Below, piece after piece: positions 1 through 6,349 of a stretch of 9,364 nt of DNA. The position numbers and the translations under genes were made by a program. The notes under the pieces are model-generated. The model was not told the DNA's origin, made no database searches, and saw only the letters and a program-made list of their open reading frames with translations. The first letter of the stretch is position 1; each line of letters begins with the position of its first letter. The stretch lies in NCBI GenBank assembly GCA_041687475.1, contig JAWLBW010000183.1, positions 1-9,364 of the forward strand. Reading direction: 5' to 3'. This DNA is from JAWLBW01 sp041687475 (GTDB taxonomy: Bacteria > J088 > JAWLBW01).

Positions 1-7
1 TAATTTA

Positions 8-37
8 TTGACAGAATGGTAAGACCGGACCTAGAAT
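8..37 (+). promoter_or_regulatory. Sigma70-type promoter of the operon
   Basis: A perfect -35 hexamer TTGACA (8-13) is followed, after an 18-nt spacer, by TAGAAT (32-37), which matches the -10 consensus at five of six positions. Transcription would be expected to start near 44-46, leaving a leader of about 35 nt before the ATG at 80. The first 20 bases are AT-rich compared with the rest of the window, as expected upstream of a promoter. No other pair of hexamers this good was noticed in the short gaps between genes, so this is the likely main promoter. Position and motif are seen directly; activity is inferred. Confidence 0.7.
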
Positions 38-66
38 GACCTTGAGTGACCGCTTGGTCACGGGTC
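23..66. promoter_or_regulatory. Clustered GACC/GGTC elements, candidate operator
   Basis: The tetramer GACC starts at 23, 28, 38 and 48, so the spacings are 5, 10 and 10 bp. Its reverse complement GGTC starts at 56 and 63. The longer form TGACC occurs at 37-41 and 47-51, and GGTCA at 56-60. The copies span the promoter spacer, the -10 hexamer and the presumed start site. One helical turn between copies would place them on the same DNA face, as in many operators. No known regulator is recognised, and the unit is short, so chance remains possible. Confidence 0.35.
46..61 (+). other. Perfect hairpin in the 5' leader
   Basis: GTGACC (46-51) and GGTCAC (56-61) are perfect inverted repeats separated by the four-base loop GCTT. 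The dyad lies right at the predicted transcript start, so it could be a 5'-end stabilising stem-loop in the mRNA or a double-stranded operator site. It has no U-tract after it, so it is not an intrinsic terminator. Confidence 0.5.
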
Positions 67-79
67 TCTTCCGGGTGCC

Positions 80-1147
80 ATGAACAAGTTCCGACGGCCG
101 AATATTTCGAACCTCATACTCGCCTTGGCATTCGCTGCCGCCGCGGGAGCCACCTGGCGCCAATGGTACGCGGCCCACACCATCGAGAACGCGGTGCGCG
201 CGTATCGCGAGAACCAGGCCATCGGCGATATCATGGCCGGGTTGCAGGCGGCACAGGCACGCAGCGCCGCAAACGGACGCCCCTTCATTATATCGGGGCT
301 TCTGCTTTACGGAGCCGCCGCTTCCGCACCCACCGACGAGCGAGAGACCTGGCTTGCCATGGCAAGCTCGGCTTTCGTCGAAGGCTTGAGGCGTGAACCG
401 CTCAGCGACGAAGCACTGAGAGGGTTGGCGCAAACGGCGCATGCTCTCGACCTCGGCGAGCGTGCCCGCATTTTCGGAGCCGCAGCCGTCGAACGCGCCC
501 CCCGAAAGCCTGTCAATCACTGGGTCGATGCGCGCCTCCAGGAGCCGGGTTCCGATGCCCGCGCGAACCGATATCGTTTCGTGACGCAGCTGCGTCCCGC
601 CCTGGCCGGCCTGATTGTGGCCGAAGCCCGGCCTCACCTCTCGCCCGAAGACGTACTGGCTCCGACTCCCGAAGCCTGGTTGGCATGGGCCGAGTCCGTA
701 ACCGACAGCGTACAACGCGCCCGTATTGCCCGTCACGCCCAAAGCTTTCTGGCCGAAGGCGCTTCGGGCCATATACCGGGCTGGCTTGCTTACTACGCGG
801 GCCTCGACCTCATCGAGACAGACCCCGCGGCCGCCGTCAAACTGCTTGCAAGCGCCGTCGAACACGTACCGGGCGAACAGGCGTTTCACCGCAATCACGG
901 TTTTGCCCTGCTCATGGCGGGACGGGTTACCGAGGCCGAGACTTCCCTCGAACAAAGCATCGAGCTGTATGACGACCTCGACAATGCCGCGTATCTCGGG
1001 CTGGCCGAGGCACGAGAAAGGCTCGGCAAGCACGAACAGGCGCTCGCGCTTTTCCGGCGCATGAGTCACAACGACCGACTGGAAGACTGGATTCAGCGGC
1101 GAGCGCGGGCCGGCATCGCCCGAATCGAGCGTGCCGGCAACAACTAA
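80..1147 (+). CDS. Membrane-anchored TPR-like protein
   Basis: A protein of 355 residues with no enzyme motif that I recognise. A basic N-terminus (KFRR, residues 3-6) precedes a short hydrophobic stretch (about 10-26), which looks like a signal anchor or an uncleaved signal peptide. The bulk would then face the periplasm. The rest is alanine-rich and helical. Residues about 268-330 form two clear TPR-like helical pairs (for example HGFALLMAGRVTEAE, then YLGLAEARERLGKHEQAL). Weaker helical repeats lie around 90-145 and 196-262. The start at 80 is the first possible one, because an in-frame TGA lies at 47-49 with no start codon between; its Shine-Dalgarno is weak. It is first after the promoter and 35 nt before the amidotransferase pair. 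TPR proteins often scaffold polysaccharide polymerisation or export machines, but no partner can be named from sequence. The TPR call is fairly sure; the role is open. Confidence 0.75.
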   Translation: MNKFRRPNISNLILALAFAAAAGATWRQWYAAHTIENAVRAYRENQAIGDIMAGLQAAQARSAANGRPFIISGLLLYGAAASAPTDERETWLAMASSAFVEGLRREPLSDEALRGLAQTAHALDLGERARIFGAAAVERAPRKPVNHWVDARLQEPGSDARANRYRFVTQLRPALAGLIVAEARPHLSPEDVLAPTPEAWLAWAESVTDSVQRARIARHAQSFLAEGASGHIPGWLAYYAGLDLIETDPAAAVKLLASAVEHVPGEQAFHRNHGFALLMAGRVTEAETSLEQSIELYDDLDNAAYLGLAEARERLGKHEQALALFRRMSHNDRLEDWIQRRARAGIARIERAGNN

Positions 1148-1168
1148 CGTATTACCGCTTTACTTCCT

Positions 1169-1175
1169 GGGGGGA
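1169..1175 (+). promoter_or_regulatory. G-rich ribosome binding site for amidotransferase A
   Basis: GGGGGGA ends 7 nt before the ATG at 1183. A closer ATG at 1176 is out of frame. The start at 1183 is fixed by the need for cysteine as residue 2. A very similar G-run precedes the ATG at 8099. Confidence 0.5.
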
Positions 1176-1182
1176 ATGAGGA

Positions 1183-3075
1183 ATGTGTGGAATCGCCGGA
1201 TTGGTCAGCCTTGACGGGCAACGTGTTCCTGCGCGCAAGCCGGTCGAACGCATGCTCGATGCCATCGCCCACCGCGGTCCCGACGACACCGGGGTGCACA
1301 GCGAAGCCGGGGTCGCCTTTGGTCACCGTCGCCTCAGTATTCTCGACCTGAGTGCCAACGGGCATCAGCCCATGCGGCGCCCCGACGGACATCTGCTTAC
1401 CTACAACGGCGAAATCTATAATCACCCCGAACTGCGCGCCCTGCTGCCGAGCGGCGTTTCCTACCGCTCGGGCACCGATACGGAAACCCTTCTGCACCTG
1501 CTTGCCGAGCGGGGCCTCGACGGTCTGCATGAGGCCAACGGCATGTTTGCCTTCGGCTGGTGGAACGCAAAACGCAGAGCGTTTCACCTCGTGCGCGACC
1601 GATTCGGCGTCAAGCCCGTCTACTACGCAATCACCGACGACTACCTGGTGTTCTGCAGCGAGCTAAGAGGCATCCTTGCCTCAGGGCTGGTCGACTACGA
1701 ACCCGAGCCGCAGGCCATAGCCGACTACCTGTCGCTGCGTTTCGTACCCCCGCCCCTGACCGCCGCACGCGGTATTTTCAAATTGCCGGCCGGCGGCATG
1801 CTGACGCTGTCGAGCGGTCGAATCGAGACCGACAGCTGGTACCGATTACCCGTCGCTTCGATGTTCGAGCCCGAGCCCGCGCATGCACAGGAACGCTTCG
1901 AGGCCCTGCTGGCCGATGCCGTAGACGTACGCCTTCGTGCCGATGTTCCCGTCGGAGTCTTCCTGAGCGGGGGGCTCGACAGCAGCGCGGTTACGGCCCT
2001 CGTCGCCCGACAGCAGCCGGTAAAGTCCTTTGCCGTGGCATTCGAAGGCGGTGGCTTCTACGACGAGCGGTTCTATGCGCGTCTCGTAGCCAAGCGACTA
2101 CGCACGGAACACCATGAACTGGTGCTCACCGGAGCGCAATTCCGCGAGAACCTGCCGCGCATTCTGTCGTTGCTCGATGAACCGATTACCGACATGGCGG
2201 CCCTGCCGCTCTACTTCATCTCGGAAGAAGCCCGACGGCACGTCAAGGTCATTCTGAGCGGCGAAGGCAGCGACGAGGTGCTCGGGGGCTACAACTTCAA
2301 TCGCATCTTTGCCATTCTCAAGCTGCTCGACACCTGGCAGCAGATGGTGCCCAAGGGGCTGCGAGACGCCTTCCGCGCTTTCTCGCCCGGAAGAATGCGC
2401 GACCTGTTCACGCGACTCAATTGGCCGGCCGATCGCTTTCCGGCGCTTCAGGGTATGCACATCACCCGCATCTTTCAGGAAGACGAAATCCTACGCCTGC
2501 TCGACACGGGTGCGGCGCCGGCTTCGCCCCGTCGCCATCTCGACGCCCAGTATGCCGACGTGGCCCATGCCGACCCGATCAACCAGATACTGGCCGTGTA
2601 CCTGGGTTATTGGCTCGGCGAAGACCTTCTCATGAAAGCCGACAAGATGACGATGGCGCACGCTCTCGAACTGCGCGTGCCCTTCCTCGACTACCGCCTT
2701 GTCGAGTTTCTCTTTTCTCTGCCGGGTCACACCAAGGTCAGCGGGCCGAAGACCACGGGCACGAAGCAGATGTTGCGCCGGGCCATGCGAGGAAAGCTGC
2801 CGCGTCCGGTGCTCACGCGCGACAAGCGTGGGTTTCCGGTACCCCTGGCCGAGTGGGCCCGTTCCGATGTGGCCTGGTTTGAGGAACTGTTTGCCGACCG
2901 CTCGGGTATCGGAAACATGTTCCACCCCGCGGGCATTCAAGACCTGCTCGAACGGCAACGCCGCGGCGAACATGTCTGGCAACGTTCGTGGAACCTGGCC
3001 TGCCTGTGGTTGTGGGACCGCGAAATGCGCGCGGCCTCGCACGGCGCCCGGCAAGCAATGAGCGAGGCTGCCTGA
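1183..3075 (+). CDS. AsnB-type glutamine-dependent amidotransferase A
   Basis: A complete 630-residue class II glutamine amidotransferase fused to an asparagine-synthase domain. In this family the first domain releases ammonia from glutamine; the second adenylates a carboxylate with ATP and amidates it. Glutaminase features are all visible: Cys2 (exposed after Met removal), HRGPDD (30-35), GHRRLSILDL (47-56, with Arg49), YNGEIYN (74-80) and GTDTE (97-101, with Asp99). Synthetase features are the PP-loop SGGLDSS (262-268), SGEGSDE (359-365), a KADKMTM/ELRVPFLD block (485-503) and the late KRGF lysine (Lys548). Length is typical of the long bacterial AsnB-like branch, which is widespread in polysaccharide clusters. 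It ends in a 1-nt overlap (TGATG) with the related enzyme downstream. The substrate may be aspartate, but the context favours a sugar acid or another surface-glycan carboxylate, as proposed for WbpS. The fold and chemistry are sure; the substrate is inference. Confidence 0.93.
   Translation: MCGIAGLVSLDGQRVPARKPVERMLDAIAHRGPDDTGVHSEAGVAFGHRRLSILDLSANGHQPMRRPDGHLLTYNGEIYNHPELRALLPSGVSYRSGTDTETLLHLLAERGLDGLHEANGMFAFGWWNAKRRAFHLVRDRFGVKPVYYAITDDYLVFCSELRGILASGLVDYEPEPQAIADYLSLRFVPPPLTAARGIFKLPAGGMLTLSSGRIETDSWYRLPVASMFEPEPAHAQERFEALLADAVDVRLRADVPVGVFLSGGLDSSAVTALVARQQPVKSFAVAFEGGGFYDERFYARLVAKRLRTEHHELVLTGAQFRENLPRILSLLDEPITDMAALPLYFISEEARRHVKVILSGEGSDEVLGGYNFNRIFAILKLLDTWQQMVPKGLRDAFRAFSPGRMRDLFTRLNWPADRFPALQGMHITRIFQEDEILRLLDTGAAPASPRRHLDAQYADVAHADPINQILAVYLGYWLGEDLLMKADKMTMAHALELRVPFLDYRLVEFLFSLPGHTKVSGPKTTGTKQMLRRAMRGKLPRPVLTRDKRGFPVPLAEWARSDVAWFEELFADRSGIGNMFHPAGIQDLLERQRRGEHVWQRSWNLACLWLWDREMRAASHGARQAMSEAA
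1321..1374 (+). repeat. Paralogous segment, copy 1 (glutaminase domain)
   Basis: This stretch encodes GHRRLSILDLSANGHQPM in amidotransferase A. It is similar at DNA level to 3210-3263, in amidotransferase B. It reflects the shared ancestry of the two genes rather than a mobile repeat; third codon positions have drifted. Confidence 0.6.
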
Positions 3076-5003
3076 TGTGCGGTTGGGTTTCCATCTGGCG
3101 TCCCGGCAGGCGCCTTCCCGAGCGGCGCCGCCTGGAACACGCCCGTGATCTCATGCGATCGCGCGGTCCGGACGACGCCGGCCTGTGGGCCGAGGGCGAC
3201 ATCGCTCTCGGTCACCGCCGTCTCTCCATTCTCGATCTGTCGCCGTCGGGCCACCAGCCCATGGAACGGCATGGCATCGTCGTGGCCTTCAACGGCGAGA
3301 TCTACAACCATCGCGAGCTGCGCAGACAACTGGAATCGGCCGGTGAACGTTTCATCGGTCACAGCGACACCGAAGTACTGCCCCTGGGGCTTCGCGTCTG
3401 GGGCTTCGAGGAACTGCTGCGCCGCATCGACGGTATGTTCTCGTTCTGCCTCTGGGACAAGCACCAACGCACGATGTACGTGGCCCGCGACAGAGTCGGC
3501 AAAAAGCCCCTGTATTACGGTTTCGCCGACGGCGGCATGGTGGCTGCAAGCGATTTGAAGGCGGTGACCTCACTGATTGACAGCCGCCTCGAAGTCGAAC
3601 CGGGCGTTTTGCCGCTCTACCTTTACCATGGTTTCATTCCGGCCCCGTATACGGTCTATCGCCGGATTTCCAAACTTCGGCCGGCCACGGCCGCGGTCAT
3701 TCGCGAGAAAGACGGCGAGCTCGTCAAAACCGAGTTTCCCTACTGGCGGCTCTCGTACAGGCCCGACAAGCGCATCTCGACCGTCGATGCCGAGCAGGTG
3801 CTTGATGGATTGCTGCGGAATGCGGTCGAACGCAGGCTCATTGCCGATGTGCCGGTCGGGGCTTTTCTGAGCGGCGGTGTCGATTCAAGCGCGGTCGTTT
3901 CCTACGCCGCCGAGTTGCACCCGGGTATTGAAACCTTCAGCATCGGGTTCACGCACCAATCACACAATGAGCTACCCCATGCGCGCCTGGTAGCGCAGGC
4001 GTGCGGCACCAGGCATCACGAAGAAATTCTCCAGGTCGACGTGCTCGGCGACCTGCCGCAGATTGCCCGGAATCACGGTGAACCCTTCGCCGACAGCTCA
4101 GCCGTACCAAGCCACGCCGTGGCCCGGGCGGCTCGCCGCCATGTGACCGTGGTATTGACGGGCGACGGGGGCGACGAGGTGTTTGCCGGTTACCCCACGG
4201 CAAGGGCCGCCTGGCTGGCCGGCTTCTACAAGCAACTTGTGGGCCTACCCACGCGTGAACGTATCGAGCGTGTCGCCACCCTGCTCTGTTCCGGACGCAG
4301 GTTGCCCGGCCCGGTCAACAGTCTGTGGAGCCTGTTGCGATACGGCAGCCGACCACTCGGCATGCCCTATCTCGATGGCGACCTCTGGCGAGACGACCTG
4401 CGCGCCGGCCTGCTCGCCGATGAAGCGCGCCGTCGTACGGTCGTTTCGCCGCGCGGGTGGCACGGTCTGCTTGGCGAGGCCTACGACGCCCCGGATGAGC
4501 TGACGGCCAGTCTGGGACTCGACATGCTCGTTCGCCTGCCCAACGATTATCTGACGAAGGTCGACGTTGCCACCATGGCCACCGGTCTCGAGGCACGTTC
4601 ACCTTTTCTCGACACGGCCCTCATCGAGTTTGCCTGCCGCCTGCCCCGTTCGGTACTCATGCCGGGCGGTGAGTCGAAGGGGCTGCTGAAAAAACTGACG
4701 GCCTCGAGGGTGCCCCGTGAGGTCGTCTACCGCCCGAAAGCCGGCTTCGCCCTTCCGCTCGGCGCCTGGATGCGCGGTTCCTACCGCAGGCCGATCGAGA
4801 GCATGCTGTTGTCGAAGCGCTTCTTCGACCGGGGGTGGTTCGAGCCCGAGGTGGTTCGTCGTACCGTGGCCGAACACATGGCCGGTCGGTTCGATCACTC
4901 GGCCCGACTCTGGAGCCTGATTGCCTGGGAAAGCTGGTGCCGGAACTTTCTGGACGGCGAAGGCTACGGCGAACAAGCCGATGCCTGCAAGGAGGCGGCG
5001 TGA
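3075..5003 (+). CDS. AsnB-type glutamine-dependent amidotransferase B
   Basis: A second, diverged enzyme of the same family, 642 residues. The frame is open from further upstream, but the start is placed at 3075 because cysteine must be residue 2; GAGG at 3064-3067 is the ribosome site. Glutaminase residues are present: Cys2, RGPDD (30-34), GHRRLSILDL (46-55, Arg48), FNGEIYN (72-78) and SDTE (97-100, Asp98). Synthetase motifs are intact: SGGVDSS (266-272), TGDGGDE (362-368), a TKVDVATM...SPFLD block and a KAGF lysine. Two differences from amidotransferase A stand out. The N-terminus reads MCGWVSIW rather than MCGIAG-like, and the usual His before RGPD is Ser29. Both active sites look functional. 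A 1-nt overlap upstream and a 4-nt overlap downstream suggest translational coupling. It may act on a different acid from its neighbour or form a heteromer with it; neither can be decided from sequence. Confidence 0.92.
   Translation: MCGWVSIWRPGRRLPERRRLEHARDLMRSRGPDDAGLWAEGDIALGHRRLSILDLSPSGHQPMERHGIVVAFNGEIYNHRELRRQLESAGERFIGHSDTEVLPLGLRVWGFEELLRRIDGMFSFCLWDKHQRTMYVARDRVGKKPLYYGFADGGMVAASDLKAVTSLIDSRLEVEPGVLPLYLYHGFIPAPYTVYRRISKLRPATAAVIREKDGELVKTEFPYWRLSYRPDKRISTVDAEQVLDGLLRNAVERRLIADVPVGAFLSGGVDSSAVVSYAAELHPGIETFSIGFTHQSHNELPHARLVAQACGTRHHEEILQVDVLGDLPQIARNHGEPFADSSAVPSHAVARAARRHVTVVLTGDGGDEVFAGYPTARAAWLAGFYKQLVGLPTRERIERVATLLCSGRRLPGPVNSLWSLLRYGSRPLGMPYLDGDLWRDDLRAGLLADEARRRTVVSPRGWHGLLGEAYDAPDELTASLGLDMLVRLPNDYLTKVDVATMATGLEARSPFLDTALIEFACRLPRSVLMPGGESKGLLKKLTASRVPREVVYRPKAGFALPLGAWMRGSYRRPIESMLLSKRFFDRGWFEPEVVRRTVAEHMAGRFDHSARLWSLIAWESWCRNFLDGEGYGEQADACKEAA
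3210..3263 (+). repeat. Paralogous segment, copy 2 (glutaminase domain)
   Basis: This stretch encodes GHRRLSILDLSPSGHQPM in amidotransferase B and is the counterpart of 1321-1374. The ten residues GHRRLSILDL are identical in the two proteins. Confidence 0.6.
4989..4995 (+). promoter_or_regulatory. Strong Shine-Dalgarno that favours a GTG start at 5000
   Basis: AAGGAGG lies inside the last codons of amidotransferase B. It ends 4 nt before GTG at 5000, which is close but workable, and 19 nt before the in-frame ATG at 5015, which is too far. This favours the GTG start with a GTGA stop/start overlap. The same ten bases GCAAGGAGGC recur at 6314-6323 in front of the next gene. Confidence 0.6.
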
Positions 5004-6349
5004 CGGCCACGACCATGCAGCCATTGCGCAGTCCGGCCGTCATGGCGGGGTTGGCCACAACCTTTGCATGCGTGCTCGGCCTCGCCATTGTCTCGGGCAA
5101 CTACGTGTTGCTGGCCGTGCCGGTCGGCATTCCGCTGCTGCTGCTGGCCTTTCTCCAGCCCATTCTGGCGCTGTCGGCCATGGTCATGTTCGTTCCCCTC
5201 GAGGGAATGGCGTCGCTCATTCCGGGTTCGTTCACGCTTCCGCGTATGCTGGGGTTCCTGGCCTTTGCCTGCTTCGGCGCCAACTATCTCGTGCAGCGAA
5301 AGCACATTCAGTTCGATGCCAGCGCCCGTTTGTTCGGCTTCTTCATTCTCTGGATCTTCGCTTCGTCGTTCTGGGCCCAGAGTAAGGCCGAGGCGTGGAC
5401 GCTGAACTTCGTCATGTTTCAGCTGTTTCTGTTCTACGTCATGGCCCAGAATCTCATGGACAGCCCCCGCGAGCTCAGATTCGTGCTTTTCTTCTACATC
5501 GCAGGCTGCACCATCTCGTCGGTCATGGCCATTCACAACTTCATGTCGGGCAGCTACGCGACGCGCTTCCTTGCGCGGGTCAGCTCAATCGAAGACATGA
5601 ATCCGAACGATTTCGGACGCATGATCGGGTTCGGTCTGCTGTGCGGGCTCTGGCTGCTCTTCGACGACCTGGGCAGGTGGATGCGCGGGCTCGTTCTGCT
5701 CAGCTTTCCCATCAACCTCATCGGACTCGTTCTGTCGAAAGGCAGAGGGGCGTGGCTTGCGTTCCTGCTGGCACTGGTGGTTGTTTTCGTGCGCATCAGG
5801 AAGACGGCGAGGGTCTGGGGGGCAGCCATGCTGGTCATAGCGCTGGGAGTCGGCACCGGTGTGGCCGGCGTCCAACTCGGCTATTTCGACGATACGCTGA
5901 CCGAGCGCTTCGATGAAACCGTCGAAGGTAAGGACCCGACGGCGCAGCGACTCGACATCTGGAAGGTCGGTTTCGCGCTCGTTCGCGACAACCCGGTTGC
6001 CGGCGTCGGGTTCAACAACTTTCACGTGCGCTTCAACGACTACCTGCACGAAGTACGCACCGAGGTTTTTCCGGGCTTCAACAAGGACCCGCACAACATT
6101 TTTCTCTCGGTGCTGGGCGAGACAGGCATCGTAGGTTTCACGATGTTCGTGGGCCTGTTCTGGATCATTTTGAAATGGATTCGCCGGGCAGGCAAATCCT
6201 GGGACGGCGCGATAGCCCTTGCCTTCATCGTCTTCACGGTATTCGCCGGCATGTCGGGTACCGACTACATTCGCAAATGGTTCTGGATCAGTCTCGTGGC
6301 GGCGCTCATTCTGGCAAGGAGGCAGGCACATGCGCGTACTGATCATTAG
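5000..6349 (+). CDS. O-antigen ligase/polymerase family (Wzy/WaaL-like) membrane protein
   Basis: A polytopic inner-membrane protein of 449 residues from the GTG at 5000 (444 from ATG 5015). Hydrophobic segments are visible at about 14-34, 35-65, 80-97, 108-124, 135-150, 160-180, 205-222, 228-246, 250-266, 272-292, 376-393, 402-418 and 427-440. Between about 293 and 375 lies a large hydrophilic loop, the hallmark of the Wzy_C (PF04932) family. Family-like signatures are SKGRG (246-250), RLDIW (317-321), NPVAGVGFNNF (331-341), DPHN (363-366, His365) and GETGIVG (373-379). Members either polymerise undecaprenyl-linked repeat units (Wzy) or transfer glycan to lipid A core or protein (WaaL, PglL/PilO). 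Sequence alone does not separate these. Its place between amidotransferases and glycosyltransferases suits a repeat-unit polymerase or ligase. It overlaps the next gene by 20 nt. Confidence 0.85.
   Translation: MTATTMQPLRSPAVMAGLATTFACVLGLAIVSGNYVLLAVPVGIPLLLLAFLQPILALSAMVMFVPLEGMASLIPGSFTLPRMLGFLAFACFGANYLVQRKHIQFDASARLFGFFILWIFASSFWAQSKAEAWTLNFVMFQLFLFYVMAQNLMDSPRELRFVLFFYIAGCTISSVMAIHNFMSGSYATRFLARVSSIEDMNPNDFGRMIGFGLLCGLWLLFDDLGRWMRGLVLLSFPINLIGLVLSKGRGAWLAFLLALVVVFVRIRKTARVWGAAMLVIALGVGTGVAGVQLGYFDDTLTERFDETVEGKDPTAQRLDIWKVGFALVRDNPVAGVGFNNFHVRFNDYLHEVRTEVFPGFNKDPHNIFLSVLGETGIVGFTMFVGLFWIILKWIRRAGKSWDGAIALAFIVFTVFAGMSGTDYIRKWFWISLVAALILARRQAHARTDH
6316..6322 (+). promoter_or_regulatory. 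Strong Shine-Dalgarno that sets the GT4 start at 6330
   Basis: AAGGAGG ends 7 nt before the ATG at 6330, an ideal spacing. This selects MRVLIISQMYP as the N-terminus over longer readings of the same frame. The site is embedded in the last codons of the upstream membrane-protein gene. Confidence 0.7.

Noticed and set aside
46..61. Hairpin as an intrinsic terminator of an upstream gene
   Set aside because: The stem is only 6 bp and is not followed by a T-rich tract. It lies downstream of a strong promoter.
5..1069. A 354-codon open frame on the minus strand across almost the whole TPR gene
   Set aside because: It is a shadow frame of GC-rich coding sequence. The product shows no recognisable domain, while the plus-strand protein has an anchor and TPR-like repeats. 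It would also end inside the promoter region.
1148..1182. Possible internal promoter or RNA element in the intergenic gap
   Set aside because: The 35-nt gap holds only a ribosome binding site; no -35/-10 pair or significant dyad is visible.
1183..5003. Lasso-peptide or beta-lactam synthetase type AsnB enzymes
   Set aside because: No precursor peptide gene, leader-peptide protease or other peptide-modification gene is visible. The neighbours are all glycan genes.
1183..6349. Exosortase/PEP-CTERM-associated locus, which also carries AsnB-like amidotransferases and a ligase-like protein
   Set aside because: No exosortase, PEP-CTERM substrate or polysaccharide export gene is in the window. The Wzy-like protein does not show the N-terminal pattern I know from that ligase family.
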